A model generated the notes under the pieces. The model was given only the letters and a program-made list of their open reading frames with translations, did no database searches and had not been told where the DNA came from. The position numbers were made by a program, and so were the translations under genes. DNA of 64,000 nt from Bacteroidia bacterium (lineage in GTDB: Bacteria > Bacteroidota > Bacteroidia > NS11-12g > UBA9320): contig JADLGN010000033.1 of assembly GCA_020849295.1 (NCBI GenBank), forward strand, positions 1-64,000. Direction: 5' to 3'. Below, in pieces: positions 46,787 through 56,851 of this stretch; the stretch's first letter is position 1; each line of letters begins with the position of its first letter.

Positions 46787-48121
46787 GTGAGAGGAATACT
46801 TGAAATAAATTCGAGAGTAAAAAAAATATTAATTACTGGTTTGCCTATTATAGGAGGGCAAGTTAGCCTTATATTGATGGGTGTTGCTGATACAATAATG
46901 GTAGGCAAACTCGGACATAATGCAATAGCTGCGACAGGTCTTTCGGTAAGTATTTTTTTTCTTGTATCTGTGTTTGGCATTGGCTTACTTGCTGCAACTA
47001 CGCCCATGATTACATCGTACAGGGTTAAAAATGAGGAAAAAAATTTGCCTGTTTATTTCAGAGATTCACTTTTGATAAGTCAAATATTGTCACTAATACT
47101 TTTTATTTTTCTTTTGCTCATTGCTAAAGTACTACCTATGCTTGGACAAGATACTAATGTAGTAAAATTAGCTATACCTTTTCTTTTGCTTTTGTCTGTA
47201 TCTATATTCCCAATGAACTGGTATTTGTCCGGCAAAGGGCTATGCGACGGTTATTTTATCACTAAAATACCGATGATTATTACCGCTGCAGCATTGCTTT
47301 TAAATATATTTTTAAACTGGGTTTTCATTTACGGAAACTTAGGAATAAAAGCTATGGGACTTACAGGTGCAGGATTGGCAACGCTAATTGCAAGAATTTT
47401 TATGGCTATATGTATTTCAATATATATTTTCAAGTCAAGCAGAATTGCATATAGTATTAAAAAGGTTTTTAATTTTTCGGTTAATTTAAATTTTATAAAA
47501 CCTATATTAAAACTTGGTATTCCTGCAGGATTTCAATTCTTTTTTGAAGTTGTGGCATTTTCAGGTGCAGCCATAATTGCAGGCAAAATAGGTTCTATAC
47601 AGCAAGCCTCACATCAAATAGCAATGAATATAGCAAGTTTTACTTTTATGTTTGCAGTAGGTATATCTGTTTCAGGGAGCATGTATGTTGCTGAACATTT
47701 TGCAAAAAATGATTTGGCTAATGCCCGTAAATATGGATTATCTGCTTTAAAAATCATTATTTTCATAGAAATTCTATTTGCATTAATTTTTATCATTTTT
47801 AATAAAACATTAATACGTTTTTACACTAACGAAACCGAAGTGTTTACAATAGCATCTAAGTTGTTGCTAATTGCTGCAGTTTTTCAAATTGTAGATGGAA
47901 TGCAAGCAATTAGTTTGGGCTTGTTACGTGGTTTGCATGATACAAAAGTACCTTCATACCTCACCTTTATTGCTTATTGGGTTTTTGGAATTCCGCTTGC
48001 ATTGTTATTGGGATTATATAGTTCACTTGGCATATATGGAATTTGGTGGGCACTTACATTTAGTTTGTTTTTTATTTCAATAACTGCAACAAGACGATTT
48101 TTAAAAAAAACAACTGCTTAA
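46787..48121 (+). CDS. MATE family multidrug exporter
   Basis: 444 residues from GTG 46787, with about twelve membrane helices in two halves. Family patterns: LITGLPIIGGQVSLILMGVADTIMVGKLG near the start, IAATGLSVSIFFLVS, GAGLATLIARI, then in the second half KLGIPAGFQFFFEVVAFSGAAIIAGKIG-type sequence and IVDGMQAISLGLLRGLHDTKVP. It exports drugs or metabolites in exchange for H+ or Na+. The coupling ion cannot be read from sequence by eye. The following gene starts about 20 bases later and may be co-transcribed. Confidence 0.95.
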   Translation: MRGILEINSRVKKILITGLPIIGGQVSLILMGVADTIMVGKLGHNAIAATGLSVSIFFLVSVFGIGLLAATTPMITSYRVKNEEKNLPVYFRDSLLISQILSLILFIFLLLIAKVLPMLGQDTNVVKLAIPFLLLLSVSIFPMNWYLSGKGLCDGYFITKIPMIITAAALLLNIFLNWVFIYGNLGIKAMGLTGAGLATLIARIFMAICISIYIFKSSRIAYSIKKVFNFSVNLNFIKPILKLGIPAGFQFFFEVVAFSGAAIIAGKIGSIQQASHQIAMNIASFTFMFAVGISVSGSMYVAEHFAKNDLANARKYGLSALKIIIFIEILFALIFIIFNKTLIRFYTNETEVFTIASKLLLIAAVFQIVDGMQAISLGLLRGLHDTKVPSYLTFIAYWVFGIPLALLLGLYSSLGIYGIWWALTFSLFFISITATRRFLKKTTA

Positions 48122-48144
48122 TAAATTATATATTGCCAGTATTT

Positions 48145-48888
48145 ATGTATAGAATAGTATTATTATCAATTACAGTTTTCAGCTTTATTTTATCGTATAG
48201 TCAAAAGTATATAAAACCTTATATTGGTGTTAATTTCTCTAGCCGTATAATGGATTCTCAATATGAATTAAGGAAAGATTCGCTTGACAAAGCAGATAAG
48301 ATAAAAAAACTACCATGTGCAGGTGTTATACTTTTATTTGAAAAAAAATCCGGGCGAGAGTTCTATTTTGGAGTAGCATATAATGAAAGCGGCTTTGAAA
48401 GACAAAGGCTTAATTATAAATTTCAAGACACAGTTCATCCACAACTTGGTCAAATACACGACTTATCGCAAGCAGCACAAAAAAACGGATATTTCACATA
48501 TCACTTCAAATATCTCGAATTTCCAACCGGATATAATATTCAGATAACTCCACGACAGGAAATGCACCGCTTTACAGGCTGGTTCAATATTGGATTAAAT
48601 CCTCAGTTTTTAATTAAACAAAATATGACCATTTTTCTACAAGGTTTTACTATGAAAGGTAAAAATAAATTTAATTTATCAAATACCGGTTATAATGCTG
48701 CCAAAGTAAATGTAGCATTGCAAACCGGGGGCAGATTTGATGTGAACATAAAAAATAAATTTTGGGTAACAAGTGATGCTCTGTTCAAAATAAACCTAAA
48801 TAATAATGCTGAAAATTCATTTGAAAAACTTCGTATATGGTACTTATCCTTAAATATTGGTATAAGATATGAAATAGGTAGTTATTAA
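48145..48888 (+). CDS. Secreted outer-membrane barrel-like protein
   Basis: 247 residues from ATG 48145 (TTG 48133 is four codons upstream). Signal peptide MYRIVLLSITVFSFILSYSQ. The rest alternates short strands ending in aromatic residues (YIGVNFSSRI, FYFGVAYNESGFERQRL, YLSLNIGIRYEIGSY), the pattern of small Bacteroidetes outer-membrane beta-barrels. No enzymatic motif is visible. It is followed after 57 bases by another envelope protein and may form a set with it and the lipoprotein before gatB. Confidence 0.7.
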   Translation: MYRIVLLSITVFSFILSYSQKYIKPYIGVNFSSRIMDSQYELRKDSLDKADKIKKLPCAGVILLFEKKSGREFYFGVAYNESGFERQRLNYKFQDTVHPQLGQIHDLSQAAQKNGYFTYHFKYLEFPTGYNIQITPRQEMHRFTGWFNIGLNPQFLIKQNMTIFLQGFTMKGKNKFNLSNTGYNAAKVNVALQTGGRFDVNIKNKFWVTSDALFKINLNNNAENSFEKLRIWYLSLNIGIRYEIGSY

Positions 48889-48945
48889 TAAAAAACTATA
48901 CGAATTAGTGAATATTTTATCAATACTAATCAATAATATTGCATC

Positions 48946-49884
48946 ATGAATTTTTTATTATGCAATTTAAATAGGCGATTTATAGTTTTTTGGGTAATAT
49001 TATTTTGCTCTGCTTATATAAATTTACTTTCTGCACAAAGATTATTTCAGTTCTATTACAACATAATGAATCCAATGATGATGGATGCAGAGTCGTATCC
49101 CGGTCACTCTTTTGGATTTAATATTTTAAATGGAAAATTCGGATATGAACTCGATTATGCACGTACCGGCAAACGATTCGATAATCGCTACTTTTATATT
49201 AATCCACAGTTTAAGATTCTATTTAATAAAAAAGAAAAAAGTCAAATTTCTACATATAGGTACGCTACAGTTGGGTTTTACAGATTTACTGCAATAAAAA
49301 ACGGAACATATTCTGGCAGAGGTGACAAGCTACAATCACCATATTGGGATACTATGGAAAATGCAAAAACATATAATGAGTATAATGTAATGGCGAAAAT
49401 GAAAACTTCATTTATGCAAATGGGTTATGAAAGTGTAAAAGAAAAACATATAAAAGGAGTAGCATTTTCAAAAATGCCTATTTTAAACCCTTTTGGAATG
49501 ATTATAGGTTGGATTTCAAGTGAAAAGGGAGAGCCTTATAAACTTGATTATACAAGAACATTCAGATTTTCTATTTTTGCAACAGCTCCAAATTTTATAG
49601 AACTTGAACAAACAGGTTACGAGCCTTTAGGTGGCGAATATCTCAAAAATGAAATGCCTAAAGAAAATATTATTATAGAGCCATTAATGAAAAACCTTGT
49701 AGGTTGCAGGCTTGGAGTATTATGGACCTCATTAAAACCCTATGGTACTACTCTTGGGTTTGAAATAAGTATGGTACCGGGCATATATAATATTCCTGGT
49801 GTTTACGGCAGAAATTTTCCCGATGATAATATTTTTATAAAGGCAAATTTTGGTATGTCATTAGCAAATTCAAGTAAAAACTAA
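48946..49884 (+). CDS. Secreted protein of unknown function
   Basis: 312 residues with a long signal peptide (FIVFWVILFCSAYINLLSAQ, cleavage near residue 30). The mature part begins RLFQFYYNIMNPMMMDAESYPGH and has many aromatic residues and strand-like segments (GFNILNGKFGYELDYARTG, VGCRLGVLWTSL, TLGFEISMVPGIYNIPGVYG), suggesting another barrel or surface protein. I do not recognise the family. The next gene starts 3 bases after its stop. Confidence 0.7.
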   Translation: MNFLLCNLNRRFIVFWVILFCSAYINLLSAQRLFQFYYNIMNPMMMDAESYPGHSFGFNILNGKFGYELDYARTGKRFDNRYFYINPQFKILFNKKEKSQISTYRYATVGFYRFTAIKNGTYSGRGDKLQSPYWDTMENAKTYNEYNVMAKMKTSFMQMGYESVKEKHIKGVAFSKMPILNPFGMIIGWISSEKGEPYKLDYTRTFRFSIFATAPNFIELEQTGYEPLGGEYLKNEMPKENIIIEPLMKNLVGCRLGVLWTSLKPYGTTLGFEISMVPGIYNIPGVYGRNFPDDNIFIKANFGMSLANSSKN

Positions 49885-49887
49885 CAA

Positions 49888-50298
49888 ATGAAAAAATATT
49901 ATTATTTATATATTATCTTAATTTTTTTGGGTATGAACTCATGCGAAACAATTGAGCCACCTATTGCTGCACAAAATCCGATAATAAGTTTTTATTACGG
50001 AATTGATCCCTGGACATATCAAAAAACATTTATCTACTCTGATACAACCATTGTTGGCACAAAAAGAAAATATATAAGGGCAAATTTTGCAGCATCGGGC
50101 GTTATTAAAAATATTCTGGTAAAAAACAATAACAATGTTTTGTATGATAAAACTATTGAAAATTCAACTTCATATAATCACACATTTCAAATTGAACTTG
50201 CCCCGATTTCAACTCCCGAAACATATATTTTATATTTTAAAGTAGAAGATTATAATGGAAAAATCGATGAAAAAATATTAAACATAAAGTTTAAGTAA
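49888..50298 (+). CDS. Small hypothetical lipoprotein
   Basis: 136 residues. Signal peptide with lipobox GMNSC (MKKYYYLYIILIFLGMNSC), then about 115 residues of beta-strand pattern (NPIISFYYGIDPW, YILYFKVEDYNGKIDEKILNIKFK) that suggest a single Ig-like or fibronectin-like domain. It lies 3 bases after the previous gene and 13 before gatB. A partner role with the preceding envelope protein is likely from the tight spacing, but the function is unknown. Confidence 0.75.
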   Translation: MKKYYYLYIILIFLGMNSCETIEPPIAAQNPIISFYYGIDPWTYQKTFIYSDTTIVGTKRKYIRANFAASGVIKNILVKNNNNVLYDKTIENSTSYNHTFQIELAPISTPETYILYFKVEDYNGKIDEKILNIKFK

Positions 50299-50303
50299 AT
50301 TTG
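50296..50303 (+). promoter_or_regulatory. Possible -7 promoter box (TAAATTTG) for gatB
   Basis: TAAATTTGC overlaps the stop codon of the upstream lipoprotein gene and lies 8 bases before ATG 50312. It may allow gatB to be transcribed separately with almost no leader; chance cannot be excluded because the TAA is a stop. Confidence 0.3.
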
Positions 50304-50311
50304 CAGAATAC

Positions 50312-51754
50312 ATGTACAGCGATTTTGAAGTAGTAATAGGTCTTGAAATTCACGCTCAACTGCTCACAGTAAGCAAAGCTTTTAGTGCAGATAAAGCCGA
50401 ATATGGTAATTATCCTAATACAAACGTAAGTGTTATAAGTTTGGGGCATCCTGGTACTTTGCCTCGTCATAATAAAAAAGCAGTAGAAAAAGCAATTAGA
50501 ATAGGTTTGGCTTTTGGTAGCGAAATAGAAAAATACAACAAGTATTCGCGAAAAAACTACTTTTATGCTGATTTGCCCAAAGGCTATCAAATCACTCAAT
50601 TTGATACACCAATTTGCAAAGGAGGAAAGGTAAAAATTAAGCTAAAAGATGGAACAGTAAAAGAAATTCGCCTAATACGTGCACACATGGAAGAGGATAC
50701 TGGAAAAAGTATGCACGACCTGGATCCTCAAAGTTCTTTGATTGATTATAACAGAGCCGGTACGCCGCTAATTGAAATAGTTACTGAACCAGATATTAGA
50801 ACAGGAGAAGAAGCATATCAATTTTTGAGCGAGGTGAGAAAAACTTTGCGTTATTTAGATGTGTGCGATGGTAATATGGAAGAAGGAAGTTTGAGATGTG
50901 ACTGTAATATTTCTGTAAAACTTGTTAATAGCAGTAAACTCGGCACTAAAGTAGAGGTAAAAAATATGAACTCGATGAGCAATGTAAAGCGTGCTATAGA
51001 ATATGAAACCGAACGACAAATTAACGCAATAATAAAAGGAGAAAAAATTGTAGCCGAAACAAGAAGTTTTGACGCATTGCGAAACCTTACCTTTAGCATG
51101 AGAAGTAAAGAAATGGTAAACGACTACCGATATTTTCCTGAGCCTGACTTGCCTCCATTAATTATTAGCGATGAAATGATTGAAAAAGTAGCAGCTACAA
51201 TGCCTGAACTACCTGAACAACTTTACCAAAAATTTATTTCACTTTACGGACTCAGCAGTTATGATGCTGGAGTGCTTACAGAAACAAAAGAAATTGCTGC
51301 TTTTTTTGAAAAAATATGCACAGAATGCAACAATTACAAAGCTGCAGCCAACTGGACTATGGTTCATATAAAAGGTTACCTTAATGAAAATGCCCTTGAA
51401 TTTGGAGATATTAAACTTGAACCTGAAAAAATTGCTAAGCTCATACATCTTATTGATTCAGGAAAAATAAGCAACAGTGCTGCACAGAAAATATTTATCG
51501 AACTAACAAAGGATAATAGCAATAACCCCGAGCAAATTGCCGAAAAGCTGAATCTATTGCAAACTTCAGAAACATCAGAACTCGATAAATGGGTAGATTC
51601 AGTATTAGAAAAATATCCGGATAAAATTATTGAATATAAAAATGGCAAAATAGGACTACTTGGTTTGTTTATGGGAGAAGTTATGAAGTTGTCAGGTGGT
51701 AAAGCCGACCCAAAAATCACATCTTCATTGATTAAAAGAAAGCTGGAAAATTAA
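50312..51754 (+). CDS. gatB: Asp-tRNA(Asn)/Glu-tRNA(Gln) amidotransferase subunit B
   Basis: 480 residues, usual length. FEVVIGLEIHAQLLT opens the kinase-like cradle; LGHPGTLPRHNKKAV, RKNYFYADLPKGYQITQ, LIRAHMEEDTGKSMHD, DYNRAGTPLIEIVTEPDI and MEEGSLRCDCNISV are all conserved, as is FRYFPEPDLPP-like sequence (DYRYFPEPDLPP). The C-terminal YqeY-like helical domain ends the protein. With GatA and GatC it converts mischarged Glu-tRNA(Gln) or Asp-tRNA(Asn). gatA and gatC are not in the window. Confidence 0.98.
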   Translation: MYSDFEVVIGLEIHAQLLTVSKAFSADKAEYGNYPNTNVSVISLGHPGTLPRHNKKAVEKAIRIGLAFGSEIEKYNKYSRKNYFYADLPKGYQITQFDTPICKGGKVKIKLKDGTVKEIRLIRAHMEEDTGKSMHDLDPQSSLIDYNRAGTPLIEIVTEPDIRTGEEAYQFLSEVRKTLRYLDVCDGNMEEGSLRCDCNISVKLVNSSKLGTKVEVKNMNSMSNVKRAIEYETERQINAIIKGEKIVAETRSFDALRNLTFSMRSKEMVNDYRYFPEPDLPPLIISDEMIEKVAATMPELPEQLYQKFISLYGLSSYDAGVLTETKEIAAFFEKICTECNNYKAAANWTMVHIKGYLNENALEFGDIKLEPEKIAKLIHLIDSGKISNSAAQKIFIELTKDNSNNPEQIAEKLNLLQTSETSELDKWVDSVLEKYPDKIIEYKNGKIGLLGLFMGEVMKLSGGKADPKITSSLIKRKLEN

Positions 51755-51789
51755 ATAATTGTAATACTACTCTTTATAAAAAGGTAATT

Positions 51790-52674
51790 TTATGAATTGC
51801 TCATTGCTGCAGCACCACCTACAATTTCCGATATTTCTGTTGTAATTGCTGCTTGACGTGCCTGATTGTATTGTAATCTTAAATTTTTAAGCAGTTCTCC
51901 TGCATTTTCAGTAGCCTTGTCCATTGCCACCATTCTTGCTCCATGCTCTGAAGCTGAAGAATCTAAAACAGCTTTTAATAGTTGTGTTTTTATGGCTTGA
52001 GGAACTAATGACTGTAATATTTCTACTTTTCCGGGTTCAAAAATATAATCTATTGAGTGTGCTTTTTTACCTTTAATAAGATGTGATAAATCAACAGGCA
52101 TTAATCTTTCAACTTTTACTATTTGGGTAGCTGCGTTTTTAAACTGATTGTAAACTACTCTTACTTCATCATATTTACCTTTTATAAAATCATCTATGAT
52201 ATTATCGCCAACCTTAAAAACATTTTCAGCATTTTGATTTTGAAAAATATCTCTATAGTTTGTATCAAGGGTAAATTTTGAACCTTTAAAATTCTCAAAA
52301 CCTTTTTTACCCATAAACATTAGAGTTATATTTGAAGCGTCTAAGTCATTATATGTTGATTCTATAAGTGCTTTGGCAGCTTTTGAAATGTTAGCATTAA
52401 AAGGTCCGCAAAGTCCGCGGTCTGAAGTAACAACAATAATTAATGTATTTTTTACCATTCTTGATTGAAAGAATACTTTAAGATTATCATCATCGGCGCT
52501 TGAAGCAAGATTTGATAATATAGCACTTAATTTTTCAGAGTAAGGTCTCATTTGTATAATTGTATTTTGAGCCTTTCTGAGCTTTGTGGCAGAAACAAGT
52601 TTCATAGCTTTTGTAATCTGCTGTGTACTAATTGTAGAACTAATCCGTGTTCTTACTTCTTTTAAGTTTGCCAT
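51790..52674 (-). CDS. atpG: F1Fo ATP synthase subunit gamma
   Basis: 294 residues. N-terminal helix ANLKEVRTRISSTISTQQITKAMKLVSATKLRKAQ and C-terminal helix SEHGARMVAMDKATENAGELLKNLRLQYNQARQAAITTEISEIVGGA-type ending are the shaft; the middle has VTSDRGLCGPFNANI. It rotates inside the alpha/beta ring. It is the last gene of the minus-strand atp operon, 4 bases after atpA, and faces gatB with a 35 base gap and no obvious terminator. Confidence 0.98.
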   Translation of the reverse strand: MANLKEVRTRISSTISTQQITKAMKLVSATKLRKAQNTIIQMRPYSEKLSAILSNLASSADDDNLKVFFQSRMVKNTLIIVVTSDRGLCGPFNANISKAAKALIESTYNDLDASNITLMFMGKKGFENFKGSKFTLDTNYRDIFQNQNAENVFKVGDNIIDDFIKGKYDEVRVVYNQFKNAATQIVKVERLMPVDLSHLIKGKKAHSIDYIFEPGKVEILQSLVPQAIKTQLLKAVLDSSASEHGARMVAMDKATENAGELLKNLRLQYNQARQAAITTEISEIVGGAAAMSNS

Positions 52675-52678
52675 TAAA

Positions 52679-54259
52679 TTACTTTGTAAAACCTGCTGCT
52701 ATCTCTGCTCCAACACTTTCGAGAACAGAAGTAATTTCATCGTCAATTTTACCTGCAGCTATTTTGTCAAGAATATTTCTATGTTTTGATTCAAGCATTT
52801 GCAAAAATTCATTTTCAAAACTCTTTATTTTATTTACCGGCACTTTTGATAATAATCCTTTTGTTCCAAGATAAATAATCGCTGTTTGGTGTTCTACACT
52901 CATAGGTGAAAACTGAGGTTGTTTAAGTATTTCTACGTTTCTTGCTCCTTTTTCAAGAACAGCTTTTGTTGCAGCATCAAGGTCAGAACCAAATTTTGAA
53001 AATGCTTCAAGTTCACGATACTGTGCTTGGTCAAGTTTTAAAGTACCGGCAACTTTTTTCATTGATTTAATCTGTGCATTACCTCCTACTCTAGATACAG
53101 AAATACCAACATTAATAGCGGGTCTTACTCCTGAGTTAAATAAATTGCTTTCAAGAAATATCTGTCCGTCAGTAATTGAAATTACATTTGTAGGGATATA
53201 TGCAGACACGTCACCGGCTTGAGTTTCTATAATTGGTAAAGCAGTTAGCGAACCGCCACCTTTTACAAGATGTTTTATACTATCAGGCAAATCATTCATT
53301 TTTGAAGTAATTTCATCAGTACTATTCAGTTTACAAGCTCTTTCAAGTAAGCGAGAGTGTAAATAAAACACATCTCCGGGATAAGCCTCACGCCCCGGAG
53401 GTCTTTTTAATAATAGAGAAACTTCACGGTATGCAACTGCTTGTTTTGATAAATCATCGTAAATAACAAGTGCGGACAAACCTCTATCGCGGAAAAACTC
53501 ACCTATTGCCGCACCGGCCATAGGAGCATAAAACTGTAAAGGTGCAGGGTCTGCGGCTGTAGCTGCTACTACAATAGTGTAATTCATGGCACCTCTTTCT
53601 TCAAGTGATTTTACAACTTGTTTTACAGTAGAAGCTTTTTGGCCAACTGCTACATAAATGCAAAATACAGGCTTACCTTTCTCGTAAAATTCTTTTTGGT
53701 TGATAATTGTGTCAACCGCTACCGCACTTTTACCTGTTTGACGATCTCCAATTATTAACTCTCTTTGTCCTCTTCCAATGGGTATCATAGCATCAATAGC
53801 TTTAATACCTGTTTGCAAAGGCTCTTTTACAGGTTCGCGAAATAATACCCCTGGCGCTTTTCTTTCTATAGGCATTTCAAATTTTTCTCCTTCTATTGGA
53901 CCTTTTCCGTCAATAGGTTCGCCAAGAGTGTTTACTACACGTCCTAACATTCCGTCTCCTACAAGTATAGAAGCAATTTTGTTGGTTCGTTTTACCATAT
54001 CACCTTCTTTAACTTCATCACTACTACCAAGTAATACTGCTCCTACATTATCTTCTTCAAGGTTAAGAACTATGCCTTTTAATCCGTTTGAAAATTCAAC
54101 CAACTCTCCCGATTTTACGTTGTTCAATCCGTAAATGCGGGCAATACCGTCACCTACTTGCAATACTGTACCTACTTCTTCAAGTTCTGCTTGGGTTTTA
54201 AAGTTTGAAAGTTGTTCACGAATAATTGATGATACCTCATCAGGTCTTATCTGTGCCAT
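52679..54259 (-). CDS. atpA: F1Fo ATP synthase subunit alpha
   Basis: 526 residues. N-terminal [13 protein letters not shown], then [11 protein letters not shown], the P-loop [20 protein letters not shown]-like sequence ([16 protein letters not shown]), [45 protein letters not shown] and SISRVGG-like sequence ([13 protein letters not shown]). It forms the non-catalytic nucleotide sites and part of the F1 hexamer. It lies 10 bases after atpH and 4 before atpG. Confidence 0.99.
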   Translation of the reverse strand: MAQIRPDEVSSIIREQLSNFKTQAELEEVGTVLQVGDGIARIYGLNNVKSGELVEFSNGLKGIVLNLEEDNVGAVLLGSSDEVKEGDMVKRTNKIASILVGDGMLGRVVNTLGEPIDGKGPIEGEKFEMPIERKAPGVLFREPVKEPLQTGIKAIDAMIPIGRGQRELIIGDRQTGKSAVAVDTIINQKEFYEKGKPVFCIYVAVGQKASTVKQVVKSLEERGAMNYTIVVAATAADPAPLQFYAPMAGAAIGEFFRDRGLSALVIYDDLSKQAVAYREVSLLLKRPPGREAYPGDVFYLHSRLLERACKLNSTDEITSKMNDLPDSIKHLVKGGGSLTALPIIETQAGDVSAYIPTNVISITDGQIFLESNLFNSGVRPAINVGISVSRVGGNAQIKSMKKVAGTLKLDQAQYRELEAFSKFGSDLDAATKAVLEKGARNVEILKQPQFSPMSVEHQTAIIYLGTKGLLSKVPVNKIKSFENEFLQMLESKHRNILDKIAAGKIDDEITSVLESVGAEIAAGFTK

Positions 54260-54269
54260 TTTATTTTTT

Positions 54270-54803
54270 TTAATTTAATGATAATTTTAATTTATGTAAT
54301 TCACTTTTTATACTCATATCGAGTAGTTTATCTTTGTATTGTATAATCAACCCTCCAATAATTCCTCTATCAATTTTTATTTCAAGTTGTACATTGGACT
54401 TATTGATTGTTTTTGAAATATAGTTTTTTATTTTCTCAATATTAGATTCATCGAGTGGCAAAGCTGTAACAACTAAAGCCGGTGCAATTCCGTTAATATC
54501 ATTATACATATCAATAAAACTATTGCATACTTCGGGAAGAATGCTTTCGCGTCTGGCATTTACAATTATTGTTAAAAATTGTTTTGTAAGACTTTGGGTA
54601 TTATTAAATATTTTGATGATAATATCGTTTTTAACTTCTGATTTAATTATCGGACTTTTAATTAATGTATGAAAATCATGATTATTATTAGAAATATCAA
54701 GTATCATGCAAATGTCTTCATAAATCAAGTTAAGATTTTTTTGCTGTTGTGCAAGTTCAACAAGTGATTTTGCATATCTCGAAGCAATTCTTAATTCTGA
54801 CAT
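54270..54803 (-). CDS. atpH: F1Fo ATP synthase subunit delta
   Basis: 177 residues. [14 protein letters not shown] at the start, the six-helix N-terminal domain, and the C-terminal [28 protein letters not shown] are typical. It connects the b-subunit stator to the top of F1. It begins 3 bases after the atpF stop. Confidence 0.96.
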   Translation of the reverse strand: MSELRIASRYAKSLVELAQQQKNLNLIYEDICMILDISNNNHDFHTLIKSPIIKSEVKNDIIIKIFNNTQSLTKQFLTIIVNARRESILPEVCNSFIDMYNDINGIAPALVVTALPLDESNIEKIKNYISKTINKSNVQLEIKIDRGIIGGLIIQYKDKLLDMSIKSELHKLKLSLN

Positions 54804-54806
54804 ATC

Positions 54807-55295
54807 CTAATTTAAAGTTGCTGATTTAAGATTTTCTTCAACTAATTTAATCTGGTTTTCTTTGCTTTCAAATTCTTTTTTGAGAAGTTTTTCTGCCATT
54901 TCAATACTTAATGATACAACATGAGACTTAAGGTCTGCTATAGCAGCAGATTTTTCATTTTCTATCTCATGCTTAGCTTTGCTTAGTATTCTCTGCTCTT
55001 CTTCTACTGATGCTTTTCTTGCTTTAGAAATAATATCTTCACCCATTTCTCTTGCCTCTTTCAATATTTTTTCTCTTTCAAGTCTTGCTTCTGTAAGCAA
55101 TATTTCATTTTCAGCTTTCAATTGCGAAAGTTGATTGTTTGCTGTTTCTGCAGATTTTATTGAATTTGCAATAAAGTCTTCACGCTCTTTAAGCGATTTA
55201 AGAATTGGTTTCCAAGCCATTTTTCCCAGCAAAAACAATACTGTAAGAAATGCTATGGAAGTCCAGACAATTGTTCCTAATCCGGCTGATAACAT
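54807..55295 (-). CDS. atpF: F1Fo ATP synthase subunit b
   Basis: 162 residues from ATG 55295 (MLSAGLGTIVWTSIAFLTVLF); the open frame continues to 55334, but the added residues (KCFKKKILKNKN) are not part of the family pattern. One N-terminal membrane helix (about 5-25), followed by KPILKSLKEREDFIANSI and a long charged helix that forms the peripheral stalk. It lies 65 bases after atpE. Confidence 0.96.
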   Translation of the reverse strand: MLSAGLGTIVWTSIAFLTVLFLLGKMAWKPILKSLKEREDFIANSIKSAETANNQLSQLKAENEILLTEARLEREKILKEAREMGEDIISKARKASVEEEQRILSKAKHEIENEKSAAIADLKSHVVSLSIEMAEKLLKKEFESKENQIKLVEENLKSATLN

Positions 55296-55360
55296 ATTTT
55301 TATTTTTTAATATTTTTTTTTTAAAGCACTTCAAATTTTAATCTGAATGCTTCAAAAATA

Positions 55361-55609
55361 TTATTTAAATACTACCAGCAGACAAATAATAATAGCAAAT
55401 AGAGCAACTCCTTCTACAAGTGCTGCTGCAACAATCATATTAGCTCTTAGGTCACCAAGTAATTCTGGTTGACGAGCCATTGATTGAAATGCCGAGTCTC
55501 CAATACGTCCGATGCCCAATCCTGCACCTACTACTGCCAATCCTGCACCTAATGCTGCTAATCCTGTTCCTGTAGAAACTGCTTCAAGTAAAATTGATAA
55601 TAATTCCAT
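55361..55609 (-). CDS. atpE: F1Fo ATP synthase subunit c
   Basis: 82 residues, two membrane helices. The first has the glycine-rich GAGLAVVGAGLGIGRIG, the loop is ARQPELLGDLR, and the second carries the ion-binding Glu66 in AAALVEGVALFAII. Residues after the Glu (Gly-Val) lack the Ser/Thr typical of Na+ c-rings, and no Gln is seen in the first helix, so H+ coupling is likely. Confidence 0.97.
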   Translation of the reverse strand: MELLSILLEAVSTGTGLAALGAGLAVVGAGLGIGRIGDSAFQSMARQPELLGDLRANMIVAAALVEGVALFAIIICLLVVFK

Positions 55610-55660
55610 TTTTTTGTTTTTTAAATTTATATTTATTTTATTTTTTAATTTCTAAATAAT

Positions 55661-56851
55661 TTAATGATGATGTGGTTCCTCAATTGCCGAACCAAAATAC
55701 ATAGCCGTTAAAAGTGTAAATACATAGGCTTGTAGAAATACTACAAGCAACTCTATGAAATACATAAATATCATAAATAATACAGAACCAACACCGGCTC
55801 CATATCCTCCCCCTGCACTTTGCTGCCCAAAAATAAATATCAGACATGTAAATGCAAGTATTATTATATGTCCTGCAGTAATATTTGCTGTCAATCGTAT
55901 CATCAATACCATAGGTTTCATAAAAATTCCTAAAATTTCTATTGGTACTAATATTAGTTTAATTGGGAATGGAACACCGTGTGGCCATAGTATATGTGTC
56001 CAATAATTTGATTTTCCATTGATATTTGTAATAATAAAAACAACTGTTGCAAGTACAATTGTAACACCTAATGTTCCCATAACATTAAAACCTCCTATAA
56101 ATGGAATAAGCCCTAATATGTTTGCCAGCCATATAAAAAAGAATGTAGTAAGCAAAAATGGAACAAACCTGTCTGCCTTTTCTTTGCCAATTGATGGAAT
56201 TGCAACTTCATCGCGAATAAATAATACAAGCGGTTCTAATAACGATTGCAAACCTGAAGGTGCTTTTATAGGGTTTTTCTTATATTTTCTTGCAGCCGAA
56301 CCAAAAAGCAAAGCAAGAATAATAATAGTAAGAAAAATACCAACTACCGATTTGGTAAGCGACAAATCTAATACTGTATCATTAGCTATTTTTCCACTTT
56401 CGTCAATATTAATACCATTGTCACCCTCTGCTTTATAAATTTTTTCATCAAACAATAAATATCCATCATGTAAATAATAATGTTTGTGTTTGCCGTCAAT
56501 TTCAGCAGTATAAGAATTATGATAAAAATGTGATGATGAAAATATCTTAAAACCATTTTCATCTTTTATAATTATAGGCAAATAAAGTGAAAAATGTTTT
56601 TCGTTCTCTTTTCCTTCATTTAAAGTAAAAAAATGAATTTCATGAGCATCTCCTATGTGATGCATAATAAATGAGCCTGCATCAAAACCTGTATTATGAG
56701 AAGATTTTACATTTGAAGAATCAGAATTTATAGTTTCTGATGCAAATAAATTGAGTGAAAAAAGCGTAAAAATTGCTAACAGAACTTTGTTTTTGATAAA
56801 CAATTTAAAGCTAAATTCCTTAATTTCAGCTATTTTAATTCCGATTGTCAT
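55661..56851 (-). CDS. atpB: F1Fo ATP synthase subunit a
   Basis: 396 residues, longer than the 250-270 of many bacteria because of an N-terminal part (about 1-165) with a signal-like helix (NKVLLAIFTLFSLNLFAS), a His-rich extracytoplasmic region (HHIGDAHEIHFF, HFYHNS, HKHYYLHDG) and then the membrane core. The core has FLLTTFFFIWLANILGLIPF and the proton-channel Arg in LMIRLTANITAGHII. This extended form is common in Bacteroidetes. It overlaps the upstream small gene by 17 bases and precedes atpE by 51. Confidence 0.97.
   Translation of the reverse strand: MTIGIKIAEIKEFSFKLFIKNKVLLAIFTLFSLNLFASETINSDSSNVKSSHNTGFDAGSFIMHHIGDAHEIHFFTLNEGKENEKHFSLYLPIIIKDENGFKIFSSSHFYHNSYTAEIDGKHKHYYLHDGYLLFDEKIYKAEGDNGINIDESGKIANDTVLDLSLTKSVVGIFLTIIILALLFGSAARKYKKNPIKAPSGLQSLLEPLVLFIRDEVAIPSIGKEKADRFVPFLLTTFFFIWLANILGLIPFIGGFNVMGTLGVTIVLATVVFIITNINGKSNYWTHILWPHGVPFPIKLILVPIEILGIFMKPMVLMIRLTANITAGHIIILAFTCLIFIFGQQSAGGGYGAGVGSVLFMIFMYFIELLVVFLQAYVFTLLTAMYFGSAIEEPHHH

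Noticed and set aside
51755-51789. Possible terminator between gatB and atpG
   Set aside because: No stem longer than a few pairs could be drawn in the 35 base gap.
56019-56438. 139-codon open frame on the plus strand inside atpB
   Set aside because: It lies fully within atpB on the opposite strand and has the composition of a reversed membrane protein gene.
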